Shown here: in pieces, positions 19,019 through 30,639 of the stretch
Layout: every line of letters starts with the position of its first letter
Numbering within the stretch: position 1 is the stretch's first letter
NCBI RefSeq assembly: GCF_020379485.1
Contig: NC_063452.1
Coordinates: 60,099,338-60,163,337, forward strand
DNA: 64,000 nucleotides
From: Brassica napus
Lineage: Eukaryota; Streptophyta; Magnoliopsida; Brassicales; Brassicaceae
Direction: 5' to 3'
Position numbers and translations under genes: made by a program
The notes under the pieces: generated by a model
What the model saw: only the letters and a program-made list of their open reading frames with translations
The model's database searches: none
What the model was told of the DNA's origin: nothing

Positions 19019-21541
19019 TCAAGTGGAAAGTGGAGAAGGAGGATCCTTCTCAATGTAGGGGTCTCCACAAGTGATGGTTCCACAATACTCAACATCCAGT
19101 GGAGATTGAATTGGGTAAGAGACAGCTTTGTTGATATTGAGGAGTGTGACCTTCTTGTTGGCGAAATCGATGCAAGCACCCACAGTAGTAAGGAATGGTG
19201 TGCCCAGGATCAATGGAACTCTCTTCTCAGTTGCCATCTTCAAGACAGTGAGGTCTATAGGGATGGTACAAGATCCCATCTTCAAAGGGAAATCCTTGAT
19301 GAGACCAATAGGAGTAGTAGAAGAAGAATCCCCAAACGTGAGAGAGGAAGTATCTGGCTCCATGTGTTCAATCTCAAGACTCTTCACCATCTCCATTGAG
19401 ATCACATTAACACTTGCACCAGAATCAACAAGAGCATCATCAAAGGTGAGCTTACCAAGAGAGCAAGACAAGGTGAACTTCCCTTGGGATTCTAGTTTAG
19501 GGAGAGACTTTGGTATGACTGGTGGATCGAGTTTCAAAGTTGAGATGTTGAGAAGCTCTGCTACTTCTGCTTGGTGGTCTACAATGTCCTTGATGAGCAT
19601 CATTTGGACATGAGCTTCACGCATACCCGAAATCGCTGGAAGCTTAATTCCAATATCACTTAGGTCTTTTTTGAACTTGGAAATCACCTTCTTCTGAGCT
19701 TTGGTGAGAACCCTTTGTGGAAATGGGAGCTTGTCATAGGGTGACTGCTCAACCTCAGTGGTGTCCTCTAGCTTGACCTCTTTCAGCTTCTGGTTAGCTC
19801 TCTTCGCAACTGGTTTCTCAGCCATGGGTTCATCTCCCTTCAAAATCTTTACTTCAACCATTTTGTCAGCTTCCTCCACAATCTTTGCTTCAGCTGTTGC
19901 TACAATCAGATGCTGAACCTGTTCAATCTCAGTTCCAAACACCAATCTTTCAATTTCATCTACCTCTTTCTTGTGGTTACTCAATTCAATCCTTGAAGAA
20001 GTGGTAGAGAGGACAACATTGCAATACTCCTTGGGTTTTTGGTCAGATTTTCCAGGTAGAGACCCTTGCTGGCGATTCTGGTGAGTGGTCATGGATGCAA
20101 ACCGGTTTTCCAAAGCCCTGAACTTGTTGTTGAGCTCATTGTAACTTCCATCAATCCTGGAGTGAAGGTTCTTCAACTCATATCCAGCCTGCTTTTCACT
20201 TCTAGTCTGAGACTCCAAGATCTGTTTCAGTAGAACATCAGTGCTGCTTTCCTGAGGAGTAGAGGTAGAAGGATTAACTTGTTGTTGAGAAGACTGGTTC
20301 CCTTTGTTGGAGAAACCAGGAGGAGGGTTTTGCTGAGGCTGATAGTTGCCTTGCTGATTGTTCCTAGGCTGATAACCACTCTGTTGGTTGTTAGGATAGG
20401 ATTTCTGTTGGTAGTTGTTGTACTGAAAGTTGGGCTCTTTCTTGTACCAGCTATCATTGTTGTTGATGAAACACAACTCTTCTTGCCCTTCCAAACCCTC
20501 AACTTCATGGACAACATGTGTTGCTTCTTGGTTTGGGTTACCAACAAAGTGCAGCTGCTCTTGTGTGGCTTTATCAGCAAGGAGGATGTCTATCTTATCC
20601 TGTAGAGCTTTCAACTCTTTCCTCGTCTGCTTATCATCTGTTCGACTGCTTCTGTCGTGGTCTCCACTGTAGACTGCATCACTCTTTACCATGTTGTCAA
20701 CCAGCTCCTCTGCATCTTCCTCAGTTCTCCCCAAGAAGAACCCATTGCTAGCTGTATCCAGTCTGGCCCTGTACTTAGGAAGAGCACCACGGTAGAATGA
20801 GCTCAGCAAGCTCTCCTTAGAGAAACCATGGTGTGGGCATTGAGCTTGGTAGCCCTTGAATCTCTCCCAGGCTTCACTGAAGCCTTCTAAGTTCTTCTGT
20901 TGAAAGCTGGAAATCTCATTTCTCAGCTTAGCAGTTCTTGAAGTAGAGAAGAACTTCTCCAAGAATGCTCTCTTGCACTCATCCCAAGTAGTGATAGAGT
21001 CGCTAGGTAGAGACTTCTCCCACTGACGTGCCTTATCTCCCAAAGAGAAAGGCAATAACTTCAGCTTCAAGGCGTCCTCTGACACACCATTAGTTTTTGA
21101 CAACCCACAGTAGCTGTCGAACCTGTCCAAGTGATCATATGGGTCCTCTAGAGCCAAGCCATGATACTTGTTGTTCTCGATCACGTTGAGGAGTCCTGAC
21201 TTGACCTCAAAGTTGTTGGCTGCCACAGCCGGTGCTCTGATTCCCAGTCTATAACCATGAATGTTGGGGCGGTCATAAGTACCAATGGGTCGAGCTACCC
21301 GCGGTTGGTGTTCTGCCCCTTGTTGTGGATCTGCCATATCAACGTCCAATTCCTGCAAGTGGGCTTGTTGCTCTTCTTCTCTTCTAGCTCTAGCACACAC
21401 TCTCTCTAAAGCTCTGATGTCTGCTAATATTGGAACTAGGTTTGATGGACCCCTGCTCCTCAAGTTTATACACCTGAAAGTTAAAGGTAGGTGAAGAAGA
21501 AGAATCAGTAACAAAACAAAATAAAAATGACTTAGTCTCAA
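19019..21541 (-). CDS. Gag-aspartic protease polyprotein of element A
   Basis: An intact 840-residue frame. The canonical start seen in element B (ATG AAC TTG AGG) is ATA here (21467-21469), so the frame opens at an upstream in-frame ATG that adds about 24 hydrophobic residues. Gag: NLRSRGPSNLVP near the start, then the retrotrans_gag block (LKLLPFSLGDKARQWEKSLP, TTWDECKRAFLEKFF, FQQKNLEGFSEAWERFKGY, about residues 150-260), and a Gln/Asn/Tyr-rich middle (about 350-430). No CCHC zinc knuckle was seen. C terminus: retropepsin-type protease with the active site DSGASVNVIS and the flap/ILGTPFL region (about residues 690-790). It should form virus-like particles and cut itself in the cytoplasm. 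No RT or integrase. The protease part does not resemble that of element B. Confidence 0.88.
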   Translation of the reverse strand: MRLSHFYFVLLLILLLHLPLTFRCINLRSRGPSNLVPILADIRALERVCARARREEEQQAHLQELDVDMADPQQGAEHQPRVARPIGTYDRPNIHGYRLGIRAPAVAANNFEVKSGLLNVIENNKYHGLALEDPYDHLDRFDSYCGLSKTNGVSEDALKLKLLPFSLGDKARQWEKSLPSDSITTWDECKRAFLEKFFSTSRTAKLRNEISSFQQKNLEGFSEAWERFKGYQAQCPHHGFSKESLLSSFYRGALPKYRARLDTASNGFFLGRTEEDAEELVDNMVKSDAVYSGDHDRSSRTDDKQTRKELKALQDKIDILLADKATQEQLHFVGNPNQEATHVVHEVEGLEGQEELCFINNNDSWYKKEPNFQYNNYQQKSYPNNQQSGYQPRNNQQGNYQPQQNPPPGFSNKGNQSSQQQVNPSTSTPQESSTDVLLKQILESQTRSEKQAGYELKNLHSRIDGSYNELNNKFRALENRFASMTTHQNRQQGSLPGKSDQKPKEYCNVVLSTTSSRIELSNHKKEVDEIERLVFGTEIEQVQHLIVATAEAKIVEEADKMVEVKILKGDEPMAEKPVAKRANQKLKEVKLEDTTEVEQSPYDKLPFPQRVLTKAQKKVISKFKKDLSDIGIKLPAISGMREAHVQMMLIKDIVDHQAEVAELLNISTLKLDPPVIPKSLPKLESQGKFTLSCSLGKLTFDDALVDSGASVNVISMEMVKSLEIEHMEPDTSSLTFGDSSSTTPIGLIKDFPLKMGSCTIPIDLTVLKMATEKRVPLILGTPFLTTVGACIDFANKKVTLLNINKAVSYPIQSPLDVEYCGTITCGDPYIEKDPPSPLST

Positions 21542-21582
21542 GTAAGTGACTAAATCTCAATGTTCAAATCTACTCAGAATTT

Positions 21583-21595
21583 GGCAACGGCGCCA
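21583..21595 (-). other. Primer-binding site of element A
   Basis: TGGCGCCGTTGCC on the minus strand, three bases inside the 5' LTR; identical in element B at 50331-50343. Athila/Tat-type primer site. Confidence 0.8.
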
Positions 21596-21598
21596 ATT

Positions 21599-23179
21599 TG
21601 ATGTTAGGAGTTTTCAAGCTCCTAAGACAAATGTTGTAGTATAGTGATTGTCGAACCAGTTCTGAGGGATATCAAAGCACCGAGAATGCAAGTACTCACT
21701 TAATCTAAGTGCAACCAATGATTTAGATGAGTTTTAAGCTATGACTAAAACTAAAAGGCAATAACAGAATGATACTTTCTTGACTAAGGGAAAAGAGAAC
21801 TCATGGGCATAGGGATTAGACCTTGGGTGATCAAGTTTCGAACTAAGGATGACAAATGATCAATCAAACTATCGACCTTAAGCCTAGACACAATTCTAAG
21901 CAAGCTCTATGTCTAGATGAATGCTTATTTGCTAACATATCTCAAACATCAAATGTCTTTGGTTGAATAATATGAAAGCAATCATTACTAACAAGTCTAT
22001 TAGCTATTTTAGCACCTTTAACAACAAATGTCTTTGGCAAAGTATACTAAAAGCCTAGGAGAGTTGTCTCAGGCATTTCATCAAACACCTTTTGGGTGAG
22101 AAATGCCTATTGATCAACTTTTGAGTGGCCAACTCAGAAGATGCATTATGAATACTCTACTAGCAAGGAACAAGAACGATCTACACTAAAACATCCTAGA
22201 ACTAACCTAATCACCCTTGATCTCCCTAACCCATGAATTCAAAAGGTGATTACTCACTAATCTCCATGATTCCTCTTAAACCCATATTAGATTTCAGATT
22301 AATCATGTAGAGAAATAGATAAGAAATCAACAATAACACAAGAACATAACAATCAAAATCCAAGAGATGAACTTCTCCAGAGAGTTTTTTTTGTATTTCT
22401 CAAATAGATCAAAAGATAATCTGTCCGCCGGCTACAAAAGATGTTTAAAACATAGGTTTTGAAAAGTAAAAACGTGCATAATGAAATGACCAAAAGGCCC
22501 TTGAGTAAACTGAATTCGAGCAAACAATAAGCGCGCAGCGACCTCCAGTAGTCGCTCCGAGAGGTCGCTCCAGGCTTCGGGAGCGACCTGGAGGGTTCGC
22601 TGCGAGACGTCGCTCCGGGCCCGTTTTCGTGTCTCCGAGCGATGAAAACGCGAGCGACTTCTCTGCGTCGCTCTGGTAAGGTCGCTCCAGGCTTCGGGAG
22701 CGACCTCAGTGGGTCGCTCAGAGAGGTCGATCCGGCTCCATTGTGTTGTCGTCACGCGATAGAAATGCGAGCGGCCTCAGGGTGTCACTCTGACCAAGTC
22801 GCTCTGGGCTTCGGGAGCGACCTGGAGTGGTCGCTCTGATAGGTCGCTCCGGGTCAGTTTTCAGCTTCCACCGGGATGAAATGGCGAGCGACTTCTCCGC
22901 ATCGCTCTGGTAAGGTCGCTCTGATAAGGCAGGTCAGAGCGGCTTGCTGGTGTCGCTCCGGGAAGTCGCTCCCAACGCTCTGCTCGTCCAATGATCATCT
23001 TTACACCTCTTTCGAGCTCCAAACACACCCAAATGTCTCCGAGAACTCCATGTGGTACTCCAATACCTGATAAAGACTTATGTATGCAAAATGCAACCTA
23101 AACATGGCTAAATCCTAGTCTATATGATCAAAATGCACATGGGTGAATGGATAAAACAATGGAAATATACAAGATATCA
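21599..23179 (-). repeat. LTR element A, 5' LTR (right)
   Basis: 1,581 bp, matching 15924-17490 with only scattered differences. The promoter for the minus-strand transcript should lie here. Confidence 0.92.
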
Positions 23180-23478
23180 TGGGGTCAAATCCGGTTCAGG
23201 GAAGAATATAGTATGTCTAAACTGTAAAACCTTTGTCGCTTTATGGGAAGCAACCATATTCTTACTCTAATTTTTCTCATCGCTATGTCAACAGAGGCAC
23301 ACAGAGCCGGCCTTGAACGGAAGCGGATGAAGCACATGCTTCCAGCCACCAAATATTAAATAATAATTCGGCCGCATTTTTGTTAATACTTCCTTTAGCC
23401 TGCATGGTAAGTGTTCCCTTATAAGTTTGGTGAGGTCAAGAATTCGAACCTAGTCAACCACATACTGTTTTTTGCTTC
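23180..23478. repeat. Right copy of the 300-bp duplication next to element A
   Basis: Matches 15611-15910. It continues to 23510 with the far end of a hAT-like MITE (GGACCGACTC then TGCACACA). Confidence 0.7.
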
Positions 23479-23510
23479 TAGCCCACAGATTTCTAGGACC
23501 GACTCTGCAC

Positions 23511-24551
23511 ACATGCATAACATGATTTAGGTTTGACAATCATATGCTTTAATACCATGATAATGATAAGATACATTTTGTGGCATATGATGTATACATT
23601 AACCTGATCATTTTCTCAAAGATGATAAGATACATTTTGTGGCAAAGATGGCAACAATGTTTTATTTACGAGACAATATTGTATCAATTAACCTGATCAT
23701 TTTCTCAATATCCGGTACACATTGAAAAGTTAGGTGAGCACCTATGAGTTTATATGGAGTTTAGCTCATAATTATTTAACAATTAATGGTTTTTATACCA
23801 GAGTAAACTTCTCAGCTTTAACGTTGGATTCCTAGTTTGATAAAAAAAAAACGTTGGATTCCTATTATTACCAAATTTATCTCGTCGTACCATTCGCCAT
23901 TGTCTTTTACCTCACCACTTCCACCACAAGAAAAGATTCGGTGGATAGAGTATTCTAAAAATTGTGACATATCAATAACACAAATTAGCGATGGCTTTTA
24001 AAAGTCAATTCGCAATTGAGTTTTTTGGTAGAATTATTTTTATTATCTCAATATAATGATACGATAATAGTATCGTATTATTGTGTAGTTCATAAATCCC
24101 TTTCGTCCTGACAACTTGCTGCCGTGAACAAAGAAAATGGAAGATGTCCAAAGTGGTTACCTAACAGTTTGTATGATTAGATGTTAGAATTCATTTTGTT
24201 GACTGCCAATTCCATCAAGTCATTCTATATTTTAATTGTGATCCATCTATTTGTGGTAGATAACGTAAGGTAAAGTTGAGATTATTTAAATCAATTATGT
24301 ATATAAACGATATAAAAGGACGTGAGTGCATTTTGACAAAGACGTAGTTAATAGTTTGTTTGGCCATCGACACTACATGTCACGTGACAAGATATAAAAC
24401 TTTTAATCAACTTCCTCCAGCTTGCTGTCTTCAGCATCAGCGTCTACAAACGACTGAATGCGTAGAGTTTAGAACTGTAAACTTTGTATGGAAGTACTAA
24501 ATAAATATGTATTCGGATAATATTAATTCGGATCGAGTTGACTTCCAGCAA
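23511..24551. other. AT-rich spacer
   Basis: No gene seen. GATAAGATACATTTTGTGGC is repeated at 23568 and 23622, and ACCTGATCATTTTCTCAA at about 23602 and 23692. A small hairpin AATGATACGATA/TATCGTATT lies at 24056-24082. Confidence 0.4.
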
Positions 24552-24623
24552 GCGTCTGTAGTCCAACGGTTAGGATAATTGCCTTCCAAGCAATAGATCC
24601 GGGTTCGACTCCCGGCAGACGCA
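24552..24623 (+). tRNA. tRNA-Gly (anticodon UCC)
   Basis: 72 nt fold into a full cloverleaf. The acceptor stem GCGTCTG pairs perfectly with CAGACGC (discriminator A), the anticodon stem is ATTGC/GCAAT with loop CTTCCAA (anticodon TCC), and the T arm CCGGG-TTCGACT-CCCGG is perfect. The A-box-like TAGTCCAACGGTTAGGA and B box GGTTCGACTCC are intact, and a T5 run follows within 10 bp as a Pol III terminator. No intron. Confidence 0.97.
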
Positions 24624-26950
24624 AACATTTTTAAAATTGTTAACTTTTAAATCTTAAATGTCCATACTAATTTTACTACTACTAAACCAAATGGTGGAAG
24701 ATGAGGCTGCAACTGAATTGTATTTTTTAAAAATTAAATTGATATGGAATGATTCTATTAATTTCACATTTTTTTCTATCGTTTACCATGAATGAAATAA
24801 ATAGTCACTAAAAAATAGTCATTTCATCAATTCCGTAAATAAATAGATAAATACAAAGAAAACTATTACATAACAATTTGTTCATGAGTAAATGGAATGG
24901 ATCGATTCCATTTTTATATTCCATTTCTGTTAATCCATTTATTTTATTCCTCTAGTTCAAATATTTCCATTTTAAATTAAAATGATATGAAATGATTGAT
25001 TCTATTAATTCCACAATTTTTTCTATCGTTTACAATGAATGAAATAGAATATTCATTTCGTCAATTCCCTAAATAAATAGATAAATAGAAAGAAAACTAT
25101 TAAATAAAAAATTTGTTCATGAATAAATGGAATGAATCGATTCCATTTTTATATTCTATTTCCGTTAATCCATTTATTTTATTCCACTAGTTCAAGTATT
25201 TGTATTTTTTAAATTAAAATGATATAAAATTATTGATTCTATTAATTCCACTTTTATTGTTTACCATGAATGAAATAGTCTAGTCATTTCGCCAATTCCA
25301 TAAATAAATAGATAAACACAAAGAAAATTATTTCATAACACATTTTTTATCCCTACGTAAATGTTTTTTAAATTGTTAACTTTTAAACATTAAATTGTTA
25401 TTCCTAGAGAATCTTTTTTTTTTAGTTTTTTGCTCTGGCAATAACATTAAACTTTTATCTCTTTGTATTCTTTATAAGTGGATTGTGTTGGGCACAGTCC
25501 ATACTAATTTTACTACTACTACTACTACTACTAAACCAAGTGGTGGAAGATGATGGCTGCAACTAAATTGTCATTTCATCAATTTCGTAAATAAAGAGAT
25601 AAATACAAAGAATATTATTACATAAAAATTTGTTCAAGAATAAATGGAATGGATCGATTCCATTTTTATATTACATTTCTGTTAATCCATTTATGTTATT
25701 CTACTGGTTCAAATATTTGTATTTTTAAATTAAAATGATATGAAATAATTAATTCTATTAATTCCACAAAATTTTCTATCATTTACCATGAATGAAATAG
25801 AATACTCGTTTCGTCAATTCCATAAAGAAATAGATAAATACAAAGAAAACTAGTACATAACAAATTTGTTCATGAATAAATGGAATGAATCGATTCTATT
25901 TTTATATTCTATTTCTGTTGATCCATTTATTTTATTCCACTAGTTCAAATATTTGTATTTTTAAATTAAAATGATATGAAATGATCGATTCTATTAATTC
26001 TACTTTTATTGTTTACCATGAATAAAATAGAATAGTCATTTTGTCAATTCCATAAATAAATAGATAAATACAAAGAAAATTATTTCATAACACATTTATT
26101 ATCCCTACAGACGTAAATGTTTTTAAAATTGTTAACTTTTAAACATTAAATTGTTATTCCTAGAGAATCTTGTTTTTTTTTTAGTTTTTTTCTCTGACAA
26201 TAACATTAAAGTTTTGTCTCTTTGTATTATTTATCCGTCGATTGTGTTGCGCACAGTCCATACTAATTTTACTACTACTACTACTACTAAACCAAGTGGT
26301 GGAAGATGATAGCTGCAACTAAATTGTCATTTCATCAATTCCGTAAATAAAGAGATAAATACAAAGAATACTATTACATAAAAATTTGTTCAAGAAAAAA
26401 TGGGATGGATCGATTCCATTTTTATATTCCATTTCTGTCAATCCATTTATTTTATTCTACTGGTTCAAATATTTGTATTTTAAATTAAAATGATATGAAA
26501 TAATTAATTCTATTAATTCCACAAATTTTTCTATCGTTTACCATGAATGAAATAGAATACTCGTTTCGTCAATTCCATAAAGAAATAGATAAATACAAAG
26601 AAAACTAGTACATAACAAATTTGTTCATGAATAAATGGAATGACTCGATTCTATTTTTACATTCTATTTCTGTTGATCCATTTATTTTATTCCACTAGTT
26701 CAAATTTTTGTATTTTTAAATTAAAACGATATGAAATGATTGATTCTATTAATTCCACTTTTATCGTTTACTATGAATAAAATAGAATAGTCATTTTGTC
26801 AATTCCATAAATAAATAGATAAATACAAAGAAAATTATTCCATAACAAATTTGTGCATGAATAAATGGAATGAATCGATTCCATTTTTCATACTCCATTC
26901 CTCTTAATACATTTATTTTTTATTCCAGTAGTTCAAATATTTATTTACCA
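24624..26950. repeat. Higher-order tandem repeat array beside the tRNA
   Basis: Basic unit about 235 bp, carrying AAATGGAATG-ATCGATTC-AT, ATCCATTTATTTTATTCCA, GTTTACCATGAATGAAATAG and AATAGATAAATACAAAGAAA. The CGATTC-AT landmark occurs at about 24902, 25138, 25655, 25889, 26411, 26646 and 26877, giving pairs of 235-bp units inside a 755-bp higher unit. Each higher unit also carries an (ACT)n microsatellite (24676, 25508, 26271), a TGGTGGAAGATGA tract and a copy of the tRNA trailer (GTAAATGTTTTTTAAATTG at 25357, CAGACGTAAATGTTTTTAAA at 26108). Confidence 0.8.
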
Positions 26951-27479
26951 GTTACAACCGATAATTTTTCAACTTTACCAATAATATTATGACGTGTCAT
27001 TTATTTTATATTGTAATATCTGTATTTTAAAAGGATAAAAACTAGTGCATGCATAAAATATGAGTACCAAATTTGAATTTAGTAAATATCTGCCAATTCA
27101 TGTTATTTTATCATTTATTTTAATTAGTTTTGTGACATTTTATTATGTAGTTTAATTGTATTCACGTAAATACTAAAGCAAAACAAAAATATTATATGAA
27201 ATATACAATTTTATATTTTTTAATAAGCTTGGAAGAAAATTAACTTGAAAAGTAATTCGAGTGTATTTTCCGAAAATGTTCATGCACAATATAGTGTTGT
27301 GTTACACTTCTTTTAAAGTAAATTTGAAGTGACGTTGCTAAATTATGTGAAAACATATTCCATTCATAATGAGAAAGTCTAAAATTAAAGAGCTAAGGCA
27401 TTACATATGTTTTCTTATTATTAAATTATAATATAAAGATAAAGATGAACACAAGAAAAATTAGATTTTCTTTCGATTT
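26951..27479. other. AT-rich 3' flank of RRM-like gene
   Basis: Nothing further recognised. Confidence 0.4.
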
Positions 27480-28409
27480 TTAGGTGAAGCAAGTACGTCC
27501 GTCCTTCTTCTCATTGTATTTACGAGCCCAAATGTGTTTACCATTGATCCGAAACTTTTGGAGCTTCTCACCTTCTAGTATACGATCCACCGTAACCACC
27601 GAGTCCAAAACCAACTTAGCAAATAGTGATTGTTGCTTATCATTGTTACACGCAACTATGTTAGGTGAACTTACGCAGTCTTCTCGCATGTAAACGCCTA
27701 CCACACACTTTTCTCCAAACATGTGGGTAAAAAGCGCCTTAACTTCGGCCGGCGACACAGGAAAGCCACGAGAAAAAGTTATAAACATGGTTCGGTCATT
27801 CTCACTTTCCATGCAGTGATCATTCCACTCCCAAAGACCCTTAGGGAAGGGGAATGAGCTGTTGTTGTTGAAGGTGTTAACCCCAGTAACTACATCAGGT
27901 CGCATGACGTTGATGTTTCCGAAAGTCGGATGCGGGAAGCCAGGTATGATCAGAGAGTGGTGGAATCCGGGGACGAAATATGGTGGTGAAGAATATGGAA
28001 GAACTTGTGCAAGGATGTCTGAAAAGATTCTAGAACAAATGGTGGTTAGAAAGGTTTTGATACCAGCAATGGCGGTGTATCGATATTTGTAAATCATGGG
28101 AAGTGAGATGTTTTTTTGCAAATATCGTGAAGTGAGAGGGATTTGGTCAAAGCCATTTGGGGGATCAGAGGACTCGATGCATCGGAAGCAAGAGACAGCT
28201 TCGTTAGCAAAAGATGCAATGAGTCGATCTGGAAGAGCAAAGATGGTTGCGAAAATGTCTTCAAAACCAAAGTTTTCAAGCCAAAACCATGTAGCCATGA
28301 CAAGGAGTGATTGAGATGGTGATCTTGAAAATTGTAGGACCAGTTTAGAGAATATCACCCTTTCATGGGCATGGTAAGTGTGTAGTTGGTCTAGTGTTGG
28401 AGGTGACAT
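27480..28409 (-). CDS. Uncharacterised Brassicaceae protein with RRM-like C-terminal region
   Basis: A single open frame of 309 residues with no sign of introns. The N-terminal half is unusual (MATWFWLENFGFEDIFATIF, then SCFRCIESSDPPN, which is Phe/Leu/Ile-rich). The C-terminal third (about residues 205-300) reads ENDRTMFITFSRGFPVSPAE then VKALFTHMFGEKCVVGVYMR and ends LQKFRINGKHIWARKYNEKK. That is a beta-alpha-beta pattern like a divergent RRM and like a family I recall from Arabidopsis and Brassica annotated as RNA- or nucleic-acid-binding. It may be the counterpart of At5g11220 by position, but I cannot confirm that. The start could also be the Met at 28298 (MATWFWL). Role unknown. A small intact frame with codon use like neighbouring genes argues for a real gene. 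Confidence 0.65.
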   Translation of the reverse strand: MSPPTLDQLHTYHAHERVIFSKLVLQFSRSPSQSLLVMATWFWLENFGFEDIFATIFALPDRLIASFANEAVSCFRCIESSDPPNGFDQIPLTSRYLQKNISLPMIYKYRYTAIAGIKTFLTTICSRIFSDILAQVLPYSSPPYFVPGFHHSLIIPGFPHPTFGNINVMRPDVVTGVNTFNNNSSFPFPKGLWEWNDHCMESENDRTMFITFSRGFPVSPAEVKALFTHMFGEKCVVGVYMREDCVSSPNIVACNNDKQQSLFAKLVLDSVVTVDRILEGEKLQKFRINGKHIWARKYNEKKDGRTCFT

Positions 28410-30621
28410 GACTGGTTTGTGATGGAGAAGAATGTGAAATTGATTGGTAGATATAAGGTCATCTTACTCGTTTTACACACGTATGAGAGTGGCATTTATG
28501 TAAAAAGGTTATTTTGAGCCAGTGAATGCAAATATTTAGGTATCTTATCTAACCCATAGATTTGGTGCTTTGTGGTAGTTTTAAGTAGCGGTTACAAATA
28601 AATTGAAAGTGAACACTTTCTGGTTTGGTTTTGTTACAGTTTTATTCAATGTTTTGACTATTACACGTAATTTTCACTCCATTCTGACAGGATTCTCTTG
28701 GAGTTAAGTTGACACTTGACATTGAATTCAAAACAAATATTAATTAAAAAAAAGTTCAAAGGAAAAAGACAAATTTGCATAATGTTTTGCAGCAATTCAT
28801 GATAAAAACATATACTTATATGCTAAGTCAATCAAATAGTTGCTACTATATATTTATAACTATACTTGGACTATAAACATATATTATTTTTAAGAAATAT
28901 TAGATTATAGGGACCCGTGTCATGCGTAGAGTGAAATAGTTAATTAGATTATTTGTTTTACATTGTACTAAGGGATTTGTTGTGAAGAACATTCATAAAT
29001 CTGTTCGGATTCATTTCCTCAAAATCTGAAAAATAAAAATAATATAAAGCATAAACATTTAAATAATGTAAGACAAAATACTTAAATTTTCATAAAATTA
29101 GTCCACTTTAAATATTTGGATGGAGAAAAAAAGATATTTTAAGTATTTTGAACATTCTTTTTGTAATTTTTAGATATTTGTTTGTGATTATTTTGATAAT
29201 TTTAAGATATTTTAATAGTTTTGAATATATAATATTGTTGGGCGTCCGTCGTGTTAATATTGTTAGGCATGTTGTAAAATTGACGTACTCTACAACCAAT
29301 AGCGTGTACTTTTTTATAAAACAATTCTTGGTAAATATATTAAATACAAGATACAATCAAACGGAAGGAGTTAGGGTTGCGTCGAAAATAATATGATCTC
29401 TTCAATCGGCACTTGAATTATGTTTTTCAATTGATTTCGCGAATGATCTTATTTTCTTTTAAAGCTTTTTTAATTTCTAATTTTTTTTCCTACCAATATG
29501 ATTATTTTTTAATTCTTAGTTTGATATGAAAACTTAGTTAAAAAACATTACTTGGCTAAACTAAAAATCCGACTGTGTGGTGTTTTTCACCTCAATTTCT
29601 TTAATTCATAACCAATCACAATTATTTGTTGCTTTCGTGTACCAAAGCCTCAACCATGGTCAAGTTTCGCAAGGTAAGAAACTTTCAATCTCTAAAAATA
29701 TTTTCATTCCAACATTTTAGTTGTTGCGAATTTAAATGATTTTGTAATTTTTTTTTTCAACAATGATATTATTTATTAGTTGCACGGAGATAACTTCAAT
29801 TTACTAATACGAAGGTTTAAAATGCAGAAAGTAAAAATGAGTTGATTAAAAAATTAGTGTATGAACACATTAAATTGTATGCGCTGGAGTTAAGAAAATT
29901 AGTGTATGAACACATAAATTTTTAAATGATTGTGAGACTGTCACGTCATGATTCTAATTTTTAAATGACTGTGAGACTTCTACGTATCAATTAGTATGAA
30001 CACATTTATTACAAATGTTTATCTTTTAATATATTAGGGGATTACAATTCATATTAAAAATCCAATATGTTTACCAATTTTGTTTTAACCAAAATACCGC
30101 TTTTGAATCATCAATCATGTTTAATATTGGGTTTTAAAGCTACAGCAAAATAAAAATAAAAAATAGCTGTAAAAACTTTTTATTTTAAAGTCTCATCTTT
30201 TTGATGTATCAATCTATTATTGTAACAATAAATTTTAAACATACACTCCATCCCTTACAACCCATGTTCTAAAACACGGCGATTTTAGTCGATTATGCAG
30301 CAAGTAAGCGTTCTACGGACCTTGGCCATGGCGATTCTATGTTATCCTGTCACAAAGAAACGGATGTTAAACGAAGCGAATCACCAAAAAATTGAAGAAT
30401 TATGTTGGAAAAATCAGAAACGTTGGTAGTTAGGGTTTCAGGTTCAATGAGGGAGATGAAGAGAAAATGACTTCTCTGCCTTCGTTAACAAAAAAAAATT
30501 AAACTCACGAAAAAAGAACTATTTGGAAGTCAAACCACGTTCTCAGTGCCGGTCCAACATTTTCAATTTTTTCTTAACTTCCTAAGCTCACTTAAAACTT
30601 TATGCCTTTGTTATTCATGTA
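28410..30621. other. AT-rich spacer
   Basis: No gene supported. A short leader-like stretch ends in ATGGTCAAGTTTCGCAAG followed by GTAAG (29656-29677), but no second exon follows. A small duplication TTAGTGTATGAACACAT occurs at 29850 and 29898, and ATTTTTAAATGA-TGTGAGACT at 29916 and 29958. Confidence 0.4.
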
Positions 30622-30639
30622 AAAAAAATTATGTCCTAT

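Larger units (their letters stand above)
15924..23179 (-). mobile_element. LTR retrotransposon A: complete but RT-less (Gag-protease only)
   Basis: Two LTRs (15924-17490 and 21599-23179) both run TGATGTTAGG...AGATATCA and are flanked by the 5-bp TSD TGGGG (15919-15923, 23180-23184). Read on the minus strand: 5' LTR, PBS TGGCGCCGTTGCC (21595-21583), gag-protease frame, 1.5 kb non-coding, purine tract AAGTTTGGGGGAG, 3' LTR. The PBS is of the kind I know from Athila/Tat Ty3-gypsy elements (tRNA-Asp primer, from memory). Only 4.1 kb lies between the LTRs, and there is no reverse transcriptase, RNase H or integrase, so it must use enzymes from another element (TR-GAG-like). The LTRs are very similar, with one 13-bp indel near 17281/22957, suggesting fairly recent insertion. 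Confidence 0.92.

Noticed and set aside
20227..20751. Several frames on both strands rich in Leu/Val/Ser
   Set aside because: Shadows of the Gln/Asn-rich part of element A Gag; composition follows from its codon bias.
24552..26950. CRISPR-like regular spacing of repeats
   Set aside because: The genome is a plant nucleus; repeats are long satellite units without short identical repeats and unique spacers.
29656..29690. ATGGTCAAGTTTCGCAAG followed by GTAAG after a leader-like stretch
   Set aside because: Looks like a first exon, but no second exon or known protein follows; probably a gene fragment or chance.
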